The translations under genes were made by a program, and so were the position numbers. The notes under the pieces are model-generated. The model had not been told where the DNA came from, made no database searches, and saw only the letters and a program-made list of their open reading frames with translations. This document shows, in pieces, positions 1 to 10,857 of a DNA stretch of 64,000 nt (position 1 is its first letter; every line of letters begins with the position of its first letter). The DNA is from Verpa conica (taxonomy: Eukaryota; Ascomycota; Pezizomycetes; Pezizales; Morchellaceae): assembly GCA_033030425.1 (NCBI GenBank), contig JAUFSD010000021.1, forward strand, positions 124,001 through 188,000, written 5' to 3'.

Positions 1-734
1 GCCTCCTGTTTCTACAAACTAAGTCTCTGTTTTATTCTCTTGGCTAGCGAAAGTCCAGAGGACATTCACTACCAATTAAGCTGGGAGAGCGCGAGACAAA
101 ACGCCCAAAGGCCCCGAAGTCCAGCCCTTCTGGAATCAATGCACAATAATTAGATATTTTTTAAACCGGACTATGCCATGTACTTATGAGCCACGCCTCT
201 GGGCTCCATGTACTTATGATTAATTCATGAGTGAGTAAGTCACCGCTTATCACTCGCCAGTGACCCTACTATAGTGTTGTAGATGCTTCCTAATAAGGAT
301 AGCTGATAGGCGGTTTCATATATGAGTCACGTGGTTTTCCTATTTGCTAGGTTTGAGGATCCAGGTAAAAGGCATACCATATGAGGGTTTAGGGTTTTCT
401 CTTTCGGAGCATATATCGATAGATCTCTCTATCTCTTTTAGACAATCAATTCAGCAGGTTATTACCACATATAGAAGTAAGCTATCTATAATAGGTATAG
501 CGCCAGTAGTAAATAAATATTTGATATTAGGTTAGTGGCGACAGAGCTTTTAGTCATCCCAATAGTAGACTCTTTTCAAGGCTGTCTTAGGACTTGAGTT
601 ATGCTCTACGAGCTAAAGGAATTGAGAGAATATATAATCCCCCCAATATACGCTGAGAACCTACTAAAGTTCTGTTTTATCAGCCAAGACTTCTCCTGGT
701 GGTGGGGACTCTAAAGACAGTGCCAACTATTACA
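1..734. other. Non-coding stretch before the MITE
   Basis: No supportable gene. It holds a short motif, ccatgtacttatga, twice (about 177-190 and 209-222). The second copy and its flank reappear near 41459, marking a dispersed repeat. The single short open frame here (344-535) has no recognisable domain. Confidence 0.5.
727..734. repeat. Target-site duplication, left copy
   Basis: ctattaca, identical to the right copy at 1225-1232. Confidence 0.85.
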
Positions 735-1224
735 TAGTGTGGTCCACGAGGCCGAGGCGCCTCGGGCCTCGCCTTGAGGTATCGGCCTCGAGGAGGCGCA
801 AGGCCGGGGGGCCACGAGGTCGAGGTACCTCGAGGATTCTCTCTGGGCTCGCCTCGAGGTGGCTCGAGGTAAATAATAATAAATTAAATAAAAGATTACA
901 GACTCTAGTAGGAGTAAAATAGGTTACCTTGGTCATTCCCACCACAATTCATCACCCACTATTAGTGAGCTTGATTCAAAGGCCATAAAATAGGTAATAG
1001 GGTAGTAGGTAATAGCAGGGAACTACACTAAAATACTCTGTAGTAGAGTATTTAATAGCTCTTAAATTATTACTAAAAATAATTCTATGCCTCAAGGCTC
1101 CTCGAGGTACCTCGAGGCCAGACTCCTAATACCCAAGGCGAGCCAAAGCCAGAGGCCTACAAAGCCGAGGCACCTCGAGACCACCTCCCCTACCTTGCCT
1201 CGAGCGGCCTCGTGGACCACACTA
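735..1224. mobile_element. hAT-type MITE, 490 bp, with perfect 8-bp target duplication
   Basis: The ends are perfect 19-bp terminal inverted repeats: tagtgtggtccacgaggcc at 735-753 and its reverse complement at 1206-1224. The 8 bp on each side are identical (ctattaca at 727-734 and 1225-1232), which is the target duplication length of hAT transposons. The subterminal parts on both sides are packed with cctcgagg-type palindromic motifs, as expected for transposase-binding sites. The AT-rich middle has no transposase frame, so it is a non-autonomous element. The intact duplication suggests fairly recent insertion. Confidence 0.88.
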
Positions 1225-1232
1225 CTATTACA
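1225..1232. repeat. Target-site duplication, right copy
   Basis: ctattaca, directly after the right terminal inverted repeat. Confidence 0.85.
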
Positions 1233-1916
1233 CCATCGAAGGAACTTTATTCACGTGTTGACAGGATAAACAAACATTCAGATGTTGAGCATTCCCAGAG
1301 ATCCAAAGACTGCGTTTTAAAGGAGTTATAAGAGCTCTTACCCCGCTTATATACGCCCAACGCAGCGTATGGTAGCTCATACTTTACTTTATCGAAGAGC
1401 TAATTTTGTAGCTTAATGAGTACATGTGGAACTATATTGAGACCCGGGAAACAAACCACTGTGATAAGATTATTGTTTTTACATTCCTCAGGGCAGATAC
1501 TAGCTCTTCGAGTAGTAGTACCAGCTGACTTGTGCGCAGAATAGTTAAGACTGTAGCCCTAGGCTCTAGAAATTCTATTTAGATATCTTGAGGAGTATTT
1601 TTTGCTATGTTTGGATTTTACCTAAATCTCTATAGCAAGTCCCGTTTTATATCCTTTCATATAGCATAAACCCTCCAATCTAATATCATATCCGTTATCC
1701 CATGTACCGAAGTATCTGAGAATCCATACTAAAAAATGCATACATAAGACTAACATCTCTAAGAGGAGGAATGATACAAATCATTACACAATCCTTGACA
1801 CCAAATAAAGAAATAAACCTCATAGTCGCAATACCAAATCAAACTAATTCTATCTCACACAGCTACAAACTAGGGTAGATAAACAGAACACAACACTTCC
1901 ACAGTATGTCGTAATC
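1233..1916. other. Non-coding stretch
   Basis: No gene or repeat recognised. It includes the presumed 3' region of the minus-strand ankyrin gene that ends at 1917. Confidence 0.4.
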
Positions 1917-3266
1917 TCAACGAAAATAATCTTCAGGTATGCGCAACACACTACCCCACTCACCCATCATAAGTAGGACCGGTAAATAAATGTCCCTCGT
2001 AAACCAATCCCCTTTGCCATAACCTTTTATATCAAACCTCTGATCCTTTATATCTTCCACCTGTATTCCCGACACCAGATCAGCAGCTTCCCTATCCCTG
2101 ATCAAACGCGCTATACCCTCTCTATCATTATTTTCAGCGATTTGAAGCGCCGTAGACCCAAAATTATCTTCTTTCTTGATATCGGCACCCGCTGCTAACA
2201 ATAGTCTGACTATATTTGTGCGTTTATTAATCGCCGCCCACATCAAAGCCGTGAGCCCCCGATGCTCTTCTTGAAGATCCAAGCTCCGCCGACTACTACA
2301 TAAGATAACTCTCACCATCTCATAAAACCCAACCATCACCGCTAAATGGAGGGGCGATGCATTAAAACCGTTTAGAAAACACGTATCAGCCCCGTATTCC
2401 AAGAGCAGCTTAACGATTGGTAGTCCTGGATCATACCTAACCGGTATTCCCAACTTTCCTCCTCCTCCCGGCCTCCAGAGATCATAAGCCCAATGATGAA
2501 AAATGCATGTATGCAACGCCGAGAGCCCACCGAACCCCACAACAGTCTGATCCGCCCCTCGTTGCAGAAGAAGTCTCACCATCTGCACCTTCTGATGGTG
2601 TACCGCATGATGTAGTGGCGTCGCCCCGACATTATCTATAGTACGACTCAGCGTATTCAAGCCTGCCCCCCTACTCAACAACAAGACCACAACATCAGTA
2701 TATCCCCCGCCTGCCGCACGGTGCAGCGTCGTATCGCCCCATTCTCCATCACTCATTGCATGAATATCCGCTCCGTGATCTAGCAGCAGCTCTACTATAT
2801 CCGTGTGTCCGCAGCACGCAGCGATATGCAGAGAGCTCCCAAAGTTTGTTCGTGCTTCGATAGCTGCGCCTTTTTCTAGCAGCTGTTTAACAACTGCTTT
2901 GTGGCCGTGATGGGTTGCTACGTGAAGAGGCGCCCAGGCATCTGATCGAACGGCACTCACTCCCATGGGGCTGTAGTGGATATTGAGGGGCGTCCACCCG
3001 CCCTCGGGAATGCCGTTGACGTCCATGCCGCTGTTAAGGAAGAATTCGACAGCCCTGGAGTATCCGTAAGTGGCGGCCCAGTTGATGTGTGAGTCTTTGC
3101 CGGTTTCGGCAGTGATTGCAGTGATGATTGTTCCTTTGAGGGCGCGGTAGAACAAGGTTGCTCTGGTGAGGTTGGCTAAGGAGTGGGAGTCGAGGTACAA
3201 AGTTATTTGGAAGAATAGCTCAATAGGGAGGTCGAGCAGAGGAAAAACAGGAGTGAGTCGAAACAT
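1917..3266 (-). CDS. F-box and ankyrin-repeat protein
   Basis: A single-exon frame of 449 aa from the first ATG (3266-3264). The open frame extends further upstream, but without an ATG. An F-box-like motif occupies the N-terminus (about residues 5-40, PLLDLPIELFFQITLYLDS). About nine ankyrin repeats follow, with clear units such as APLHVATHHGHKAVVKQLLEKGA, HIAACCGHTDIVELLLDHGADI and TALMWAAINKRTNIVRLLLAAGADI. F-box proteins are substrate adaptors of SCF ubiquitin ligases, and the ankyrin array would be the substrate-binding part; that role is inferred from the family. A second, shorter F-box/ankyrin gene lies 368 bp upstream on the same strand, so this pair may be a tandem duplication. Confidence 0.8.
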   Translation of the reverse strand: MFRLTPVFPLLDLPIELFFQITLYLDSHSLANLTRATLFYRALKGTIITAITAETGKDSHINWAATYGYSRAVEFFLNSGMDVNGIPEGGWTPLNIHYSPMGVSAVRSDAWAPLHVATHHGHKAVVKQLLEKGAAIEARTNFGSSLHIAACCGHTDIVELLLDHGADIHAMSDGEWGDTTLHRAAGGGYTDVVVLLLSRGAGLNTLSRTIDNVGATPLHHAVHHQKVQMVRLLLQRGADQTVVGFGGLSALHTCIFHHWAYDLWRPGGGGKLGIPVRYDPGLPIVKLLLEYGADTCFLNGFNASPLHLAVMVGFYEMVRVILCSSRRSLDLQEEHRGLTALMWAAINKRTNIVRLLLAAGADIKKEDNFGSTALQIAENNDREGIARLIRDREAADLVSGIQVEDIKDQRFDIKGYGKGDWFTRDIYLPVLLMMGEWGSVLRIPEDYFR

Positions 3267-3634
3267 TTTTTCGTGGGGTAATTTGATGGCATTTTTTTCA
3301 CGCCGAGAGTGGTTGTTAAATATCGTTTGCAGCAAGTGATTATCTATCAAATTTAATGGTTGAATCTATCTAGTAGTTGAATATATAGTATCAATGTTTA
3401 GACCCCCCATATTACCAAGAATCCTAAACAATGGGCTTACCACCCAATCTTATATCCTCCATCTACCACTGACAGAGACCTAAAGCCAATATAATATGAG
3501 CTTAATCCCACACCTCGACCGAGCCATTCGAGTCATCAACTACGCCCGAGGGCGGATTGCAAAAAACACAAAAATGCTGCTTATTCGGGCGAAACCTACC
3601 CAACACCACTCGAATTAGCAAACCAAGGTCCCAT

Positions 3635-4381
3635 TTAAACACAGCCCAAACCCACTAACCAAAGCCTCAAAGACTCGCCATCCATCCCAGCTTTTATAAG
3701 GAACCTCATTACCGGCACATGTTCACCTAGCGTAGCAAGGCGCAGCGAGTTTCTCCCATCCCTCGGATACATATCCCTCTCCTCCTCATTAACATCCGCA
3801 CCCGCCTCAATCAACATCTTAGCAGCACGCAAATTCCCCACCGCACAAGCGGCCCTTAAGCCTTTTCCCAACGCCCTACGCTCCAGTTCCTCGGCCCGCT
3901 CAAGGATCAGGTCCAAGAGCGAAACAGACCCATACCGGGCCGCCCACTCGATTGCCAACACCGGCTGAGGGTCCTTCGACGAGCTCTCCTCGGCGACATT
4001 CAAGACAAGGTTCGGACCCCGCTCCATCACGAATTCAAGGAGCGCTGGGTCGGCTCCGCGGCACTCGGTGGGGTACTCTCTCTCAGTTGTGTCTTCTGGG
4101 TTGTTGGTCCTTTGTGCTGAGGTCCAGTACTGTTTGCTCACGACCACGCTGATTCCTTCGGCGTTTTCGAGGAGGTGTTTGATGTATGTTCTGTCTCGCC
4201 TTGCGGCCGCGTGGAAGAGTGCACTGGGCGATTCCGTGCTCTCTAGCATCAGTTTGGAGAGTATTGGTGATAGCGAGTGTGCGAGACGGTGGTTCATGAG
4301 TGTCAGGGAGAATATGTCATTTGCAGAGAGGTCTGATGCGATTATGAGCAGGAGCTCATCAGGTAGGGCGAGGAGCGACAT
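3635..4381 (-). CDS. Short F-box/ankyrin protein
   Basis: A 248-aa single-exon frame starting at ATG 4381. The N-terminus MSLLALPDELLLIIASDLS is a typical fungal F-box start (LPxELLxxIAxxL). Weak ankyrin-like helices follow (SALFHAAARRDRTYIKHLLENAE; RAACAVGNLRAAKMLIEAGADV; LRLATLGEHVPVMRFLIKAGMD). It is much shorter than its neighbour at 1917-3266 and has fewer intact repeats, so it may be a reduced paralogue. A role as an SCF adaptor is inferred only. Confidence 0.72.
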   Translation of the reverse strand: MSLLALPDELLLIIASDLSANDIFSLTLMNHRLAHSLSPILSKLMLESTESPSALFHAAARRDRTYIKHLLENAEGISVVVSKQYWTSAQRTNNPEDTTEREYPTECRGADPALLEFVMERGPNLVLNVAEESSSKDPQPVLAIEWAARYGSVSLLDLILERAEELERRALGKGLRAACAVGNLRAAKMLIEAGADVNEEERDMYPRDGRNSLRLATLGEHVPVMRFLIKAGMDGESLRLWLVGLGCV

Positions 4382-5460
4382 TGTAGGGCTTGTTTAGGAC
4401 GGTACGCGTGGTGTTGAGTCCCTGTATCAATATGGGGGGTTAGAACAGCTCTCATAGAGATGGGAGGTCTAGAATACATACAGAGTGTCTGTAAACAGAC
4501 TCTAAACCGGGTGGAGTGGTGGTTCTGGTGTTTGATACCGGGTGATGGATGTTGGGTGGGGCTACACAACCCCGCTCGGATCTGATGCGAATAGCTGCAG
4601 TTGTGCGGCGTGACTGATCCAAATGCGTGATGATGTCTCCGATCAGATATCTACATACATTAAGAATGAGATTTAGAGCCCTGTTCTACACCCTGATTCT
4701 ATGTATAAGTACAGCGGTTATAATAAAGTCGGGTTTGTCTTTTGTGTACTCTCCCTCAGGGTTAGGGTTCAGATATCTAATATTCGGTTTATAACCACGA
4801 AAAGTACTCGGGCGTTTATTAAATGCTCATAGGTTGCAACCTTAGGCAGCACTCAAAATTATGTGTGTGAGGCATGAGCAACAAAACATGAGAAGACAGC
4901 AAACACAATCACAATAAATATAGATTTATCACAGTAGTTCTAGGTACTATACAGCTTATGCCTGGCTTTTTGTATGATTTTGGGTTTTTTTGTGAAAGGA
5001 TTTTTGTGAGTTTTGGTGCTGTATCTCTTCTCACTACGAGTATAAATGCCTGAGTAGTTGCAGCCCAAATAACTCAGGAATATCCAGGTTGAAGATCCTC
5101 ACATAATCACCCCCTACTAGCATTACTATGGAAAGACCTTCCGGAAAGTCTTGAAATGCCCCACCCGGTGAACTCTCAACCACATTGATACCAAAATATG
5201 CTCTCTCTGGTGTGGCTCAAGACTTTCCAGAACGCCCCTCGAAGTTTAAGAGTATAGGAGGGTGAGACATCCTCCCTTATTTCTATCCTGTCTTTACTAT
5301 TTTCACAATAGATCTACAGCTATTCCATTAGTATTCACGACTCTCCTAGCATTATATCTCCCCTCCACTCTTTCACCAACACAGTCACTACTTTACTGCC
5401 CCCGGTGGGCTCTTTCTCCAATTAATACCCACATTATAACCACATTCAAACACACTCATC
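4382..5460. other. Intergenic region between ankyrin gene and LPMO-like gene
   Basis: No gene. It contains a short telomere-like sequence (agggttaggg, about 4759-4768), which is too short to be a telomeric array. From about 5100 on it would serve as promoter and 5' leader of the plus-strand secreted gene that starts at 5461. Confidence 0.4.
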
Positions 5461-6423
5461 ATGAAGCACCTGTTCTCACTGTTTATACTCGCAGTCTCCA
5501 CACACGCCCACTCCTGGCTCGACTGCGTCGACACCCAAGTCCCCAACTACGCAGAAGCCAAAGCCAACCCCTCCATCCAGCCCATCCACAACTGCAACGG
5601 CTACCCGCGAAACAAAGCCATGCACGGAGCCTGGGTCGACGAATCCACCCACTACTCATGGAACCTGCTCCACCCAGAGACAAACAAAGCCGGGCACTCC
5701 TGCAACCCCACCCAGACAAACATGTACCCCCCCGCGCAGCCAATGACCACCGCCAAACCGGGAGCCAAACTAATGCTACGGCACTGGGGCAACGGCCACG
5801 CCAGGTGGGATATCGGACTACCGGTGCATAAAGACCCGGGCCTCGTGAGACTGTACTGGAAGGGCGCTAAAGAGAAGGAAATCACGCTACGGTCTGAGCT
5901 GACGGAGGCGAATTGGATGGTCGGGGCGCAGGCGAATTTCTCGGCGGATGCGATAAGTGTGCCGATGGGTGGTAGGCCGGACGATCGGGGGAATTATTTC
6001 CATGTAACCTTGCCCGCGAATATCGAGAATGGGAGACATATGATGGTTTGGACGTGGGCTGGGGAGAAGGGGTTGTTGTCGAATAAACCGGGGTGGAAGG
6101 AGGGGGATTATAATAATGAGTGGCAGGATACTTGGTCGACTTGTTTCGATATCATGATTGTGGACTCGGCGCATAAGGGGGATACTTACGCTCCCGATCA
6201 GAGACAGAGCTCTGCTCCGGCGGGAGAGGCCGGGGCGGCTTCCATATGTGAAGCTACGGCGTGCCGGAAGGGTGGGAGTGCTGATGCTGCGAATGCTTGT
6301 AAAGGTGCCGGGTGCCCGCCGTGTCGGTATAAGAAACCCGACGGTGTTGATTGCTACGAGTATAAAGACGGAAAGTGTCCGTTCGGCGGAGCCTTTGACT
6401 GTGTGTTGAACAAACAGGTATAA
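5461..6423 (+). CDS. Secreted LPMO-like copper protein (AA family unassigned)
   Basis: An intronless 320-aa frame. Residues 1-16 are a signal peptide ending THA, so cleavage exposes His17 as the N-terminal residue (HSWLDC). An N-terminal His is the hallmark of the copper 'histidine brace' of lytic polysaccharide monooxygenases. A candidate second brace His lies in RHWGNGHARWDIG, and WSTCFDIMIV near residue 230 resembles the axial Tyr/Phe strand of LPMOs. The core is followed by a Cys-rich tail (about residues 255-320, with the motif GCPPCRYKKPDGVDCYEY) that could be a small binding module. I recognise the fold logic but not the exact AA family; the HSW start recalls poorly described AA17-like sequences. 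It would act outside the cell on polysaccharide. Confidence 0.62.
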   Translation: MKHLFSLFILAVSTHAHSWLDCVDTQVPNYAEAKANPSIQPIHNCNGYPRNKAMHGAWVDESTHYSWNLLHPETNKAGHSCNPTQTNMYPPAQPMTTAKPGAKLMLRHWGNGHARWDIGLPVHKDPGLVRLYWKGAKEKEITLRSELTEANWMVGAQANFSADAISVPMGGRPDDRGNYFHVTLPANIENGRHMMVWTWAGEKGLLSNKPGWKEGDYNNEWQDTWSTCFDIMIVDSAHKGDTYAPDQRQSSAPAGEAGAASICEATACRKGGSADAANACKGAGCPPCRYKKPDGVDCYEYKDGKCPFGGAFDCVLNKQV

Positions 6424-8626
6424 AGAAAGTCCCGGGGTGTTTTCGTTCGAGATAGATTTCCTTCCGGGGAGGGGTACATAGTATATAGTAGTGATTTTTC
6501 TAGACATGGTTTTATGAGTCTTCTTTTCTTTTTTATTCTCCTTCTTTCCTTCTTTGTACAATGCATTAATCACACGACCTTACCCGGGCACAGCTCATTT
6601 GCCAAACGCATCATGACAGTTCGTGAAGTTTACTGTGCCAAGATGGAGCACATCTGCGGCTGAGTTCTATTAGAGTCCCGATCCCAGAAATGTCTCACCG
6701 GGAACTCCCCGTCTGGTTTACACAGCCTTAACGGAATCGCATCCGAGTGATGGTATGTGTTTGCATGACTGCCCCAAGGCCTTGTAAATTACTGTGTCAA
6801 GGAGCATCCAGTAGTCCTAGTAAGAACAACATAACACCTTCAATCCGACTGGATAGTAAACCATTTGCCTTATATATCAGTAACAAGACTGTGTTTAACG
6901 CAATTACTTGCTACTCACAGTCTTTATATCCACAAATGAAAGACAATTCTATATAACCGTTTTAGGTCTCCCTCTTGGCACATCGACCTGCATTACCATC
7001 ACCCATCCCCCCTTCCGGTGAAAATAAAGTTCCATGGATACGCAATCAACTGCGGGCTGTACCTACCTGCCTGACCTTACAAGTTATTTTTACAGCAATC
7101 CCTCTTTATGTCAGGGACGATAAGTTGACAGTCCCCAGTCTCTATCTACCCCACGTACATGCAGCGCCATGTGGTGCACAGCCAGCACTGAAACGCAACT
7201 CTTGAAACTGAACTCACCCCCCCCAGGCTCTGCGATAAACGTGTACAATGCCTTTTTTCCTTCCCTAGAAGTGAAATTCAATTGGGACCCAAGTATTACT
7301 CTCACACCTGTACGCGAGGGGGGGGGGAGGAAAGTAAATACATATCCCCCCCGTTTATCGGCCATGTGGGCCAAGCCGTAACGAGTGTCTTCTCTCTGCT
7401 CTGAAACTGACTGACAGCTCTTGGCCACAACAACTACTAGAATGAATGACCTCACAGAGTAGAAGGATACAAAAGTGCCGACAACACCGGCACGCGGCTG
7501 CGCTGCTATGCCACGCACTAAGGAAGAACGCGCTTGGCTGAAAATATATCACGAACCTGCGGCCACCCGTAAGAGCTAGAAAGGTTCTAGTTTTAGGATT
7601 GATTAGTAGAGAGAGATAGAGAGAATATACATCCCGTTCTCAAACTGGACGTGCACCATGACCGGGGGGAGAGGGAAAGTTCCATGGTCGGGTAAATCGG
7701 CAGAGGTCCAAGTATGCATATTGGATAGAAGGTTTAGTACTGAATTTCCCCGAGAGAGCGAGAGCCTAGCCCTACCATAAGACTCCCACCGATGTTTTAT
7801 CTAGGAATATAGAGAACCTGGAGTCTACAGGGGGGCCCTGCAGACTACAATGATCGTGGAGTTTCGGCAGGCGCCATGGAAATAGGTACACTTAGTCGCT
7901 TAGTAAGGTGTGTCTCTAGGATCATTCAAGTCTACATACAATTTGGGGGGTGTAGGAGAGTCTCTTTCTCCACAGTTCACGTATCTATGTAATACTCTCA
8001 GTTTGACAGACAGTGTGAAGTTGATAGGCTGTAGTCTTGGCCCCCCCCCTAGAAGAATAAGAAAAGAAGCTGGGGTCAGGATAGTATGTAGAAATCCCGC
8101 CCTCCAAAATAAGCCACTTTCAACATAGCCAACCAACGGCTTTTAAAAAAAGAAAGTAAGTCACGCAGCTTTCCAACTGTGGCTTCCTTTTTTTGTGCAA
8201 CCCTTTTTTTGTGTCTTTGCCTCATGTGCAAGGTCCCGTCGCACTGCCAGCTGCTACTTTGAGGCTAGTTAGCTTTTTTTTCCTGTATGATTCACAAAGT
8301 GTTCGTTTGTTACATGCGGCTATGAGGGGGAGGGGTCTCATCCAATTTCGCCCCCCCCCTCCCTCCCTCATCCTCAAAGTTAATGGGGGGGGGGGCCGAA
8401 AACAAAGTATTAACCGCACACGGCCCCTACGCGAGTATACAAGGTATATAGTTCCCCATAATCCCACAATATTTTGTTGTTAATTTCACATTTTGGTGGT
8501 TCTACCGGTGATCAACCAGCTCAATCCAAAATCCAAGAGTTGGGAAAACCAAAAAAGAAATTGTTTTTTTTGTATTTTTTTTCTGGTTTCCCTTTTTTCG
8601 TTTTTTTTTTTTGTTGGTTTGTAACA
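6424..8626. other. Long intergenic region rich in poly-G/poly-C tracts
   Basis: No convincing gene on either strand. Between about 7215 and 8395 there are repeated runs of eight or more C or G (near 7220, 7318, 8041, 8350 and 8383). The last part, with pyrimidine-rich runs, is the promoter/leader of the S28 peptidase gene at 8627. Confidence 0.45.
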
Positions 8627-10857
8627 ATGTTTTCAAAAACGGCTCTTCTCCTGACTGTAGCTCAGCTCTGTTTGACGGTTGCAGCGACAACATATCCTAC
8701 TGTCAATAGGTTAGACCCACTGGTGCTGCGGGAACATTTCAACAAGGACAGACTCAGACCCCCGGTGAAGGCGAGAGCAGCAACAACGAGTGCGGAACCG
8801 CTATATTACGAGTTGCCGATAAACCATCTAGACTCTGGATCAGGGACTTTCTTAAACCGGTATTGGGTCGACGCTTCATTGTATCAGCCCGGAGGACCCG
8901 TTCTGTGTATGTTTTTATCCCAAGTCTGCGGAAGATGCGGGGGGGAAGGGCTAATGTGAAACATTTGTAGTTATCGATAATGGAGAAGCTACCGCTGATG
9001 GGATGGAGCAGTACTTACTCCAGGGAGCGTCGGGTTCACTTGCAGAGACATTCAATGGGTGAGTTGTGTTTGCTAGCGGTCGCTGTAAGGGGTTGTTCTT
9101 GGGGTAGCTAATCTTTGTGTGATTGGTTAGGTTGTTGATTCTTTGGGAACATCGTTTCTACGGTACTTCGATGCCGAATATGACAAGAGATATGAAATTC
9201 GAGCCGGATCAGCTCGCGACTTACTTCCGATACCATACCGTTGAACAGGCGCTGGAAGATGTTGCTGTTTTCGCAAAGAACTTTAAATACGCTGGCCTGC
9301 CGAATGAAGACCTAACCCCCGGAAACACTCCTTGGGTATTCGTCGGTTAGTGTTTCTATCTCTCCCCCGGTTGTGGAATAAGATATTGATTTCTCCATCT
9401 ATTAGGTGGTTCTTACCCCGGTGCCAGAGCTGCATGGGCCCGTCTTCGGAACCCAGACATCTTCCATGCAAGTCTTGCATCGTCAGCTGTAGTCCAGCTT
9501 CAAGAAAACATGTGGCAGTACTACCACCCCGTGGAAAGAGTCATGGATTCAACTGGATATTCAAACTGTTCGGCGGATATGCGTGCCCTCTCTGCATACC
9601 TCAATACCGCATTCGACGCCCAGAACGCAAGTGCAGTCGACAGCTTCATGCTCAGCGTCACTGGCAGGCCTGGATCAGACCTGTACCGGTACTTCAACTA
9701 CGACAACACAACCGACCAATGGAACGACAGGAGAACAAACGTACGAGCAGCAATCGAGGTCATGTTCCAAGACTTCCAGGTAAAACCCAGTGAGCTTTCT
9801 ATTTTATTTTATTTCTTAACTGACTCTGTGATCGTATAGTATGTGGGCATGGGTGGCTTCCTTGGGTATTTCTGCGACGCTCTACAAATCGAGGCTGCTG
9901 GGAGTTATACTTCTTCGTCGATAGCGAGATCTAAGGGTATTTTCGAAGACTATGAGCTTGAGTCGGCGTTGGATATATATGCGACTGTGCTTAAGAAGAT
10001 CTGGGCGCAGGTGTTGACGCCAGCTGATATTCCGCCTGCGGGTATGACCCCTGAAGACGCTCTGGAAGGTATCAACTGCGCTTCGACCAGGGACGCAGCA
10101 GACTGTCAACTAGTCATTACGCAGTACTCATGGAACTGGCAAGTCTGTTCAGAAATTGGTAAACCCCTCTCCATCTTAATTCCCAAACACTCTATATACT
10201 AACTCCTCTCCCCTAGGCGCATTCCAAGTCGCAAACTCCTCCCGTCCCGAGACACTCCTCCCTAAATTCGAATCCGTCGACAACTGGATAAAAGACTGCG
10301 TCAGCTACTTTGGCAGCGCCGTCTCAGAGGGACCAAATGTCGCCCCCATCAACCGGAAATACGGGGGTTGGAACATGAACCCGACCAACGTGATGTGGAC
10401 CGACGGCGAGAATGATCCATGGAGAACCGTGACCCCACACTCTACCGAAGACCTCTCCCCGAAGCGTCCCTCGACAACAGACATCCCAGCGAACGGCACC
10501 ACGGCCGGCGGGGACACCTTCTTTGGGTATGTCGTGCCCGGCGGCTACCATTGTCCTGATCTTGGGAACGTCGTGAGGTTGAAGAACACCACCAGCCCCG
10601 ATTCGGGCGATGCGACTACAGCGGGTGCTAATGCCGCTCACACATTGTTCATAAACGCCCTCTCGCAGTGGCTCCCGGCGTTCGAGAAACATACCGTGTC
10701 GGATGTTTCGCAGATCTCGCCTTCGGATGATCCGGGCGCTACCCCATCTGGCAGCACTGACGATGATGATGATTCTGCTGCAGTAGAGAATGCTGTTTCT
10801 AGAATGGGAGTTGTGTTTTCGGCTTTGGTTGCCGTATTTGTATATTCGGTTTTGTAA
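8627..10857 (+). CDS. Serine carboxypeptidase S28 family protein, secreted, possibly GPI-anchored
   Basis: Six exons join in frame: 8627-8906, 8971-9058, 9131-9345, 9406-9779, 9840-10158 and 10217-10857, giving 638 aa. Donors are GTATGT, GTGAGT, GTTAGT, GTAAAA and GTAAAC. The product has a signal peptide (MFSKTALLLTVAQLCLTVAA). The catalytic triad motifs of peptidase family S28 (lysosomal Pro-X carboxypeptidase/DPP2 type) are all present: WEHRFYG, the nucleophile in VGGSYPGA, Asp in TDGENDPWR and His in PGGYHCPDL. The C-terminus has an acidic Ser-rich stretch followed by a hydrophobic tail (GVVFSALVAVFVYSVL), which fits a GPI-anchor signal. The likely role is extracellular or cell-wall peptide digestion, removing residues next to proline. 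Family assignment is strong; substrate is inferred. Confidence 0.9.

Noticed and set aside
5262..5831. 189-codon plus-strand frame overlapping the LPMO-like gene
   Set aside because: The out-of-frame overlap is Arg/His/Pro-rich, while the other frame has a signal peptide and a coherent fold.
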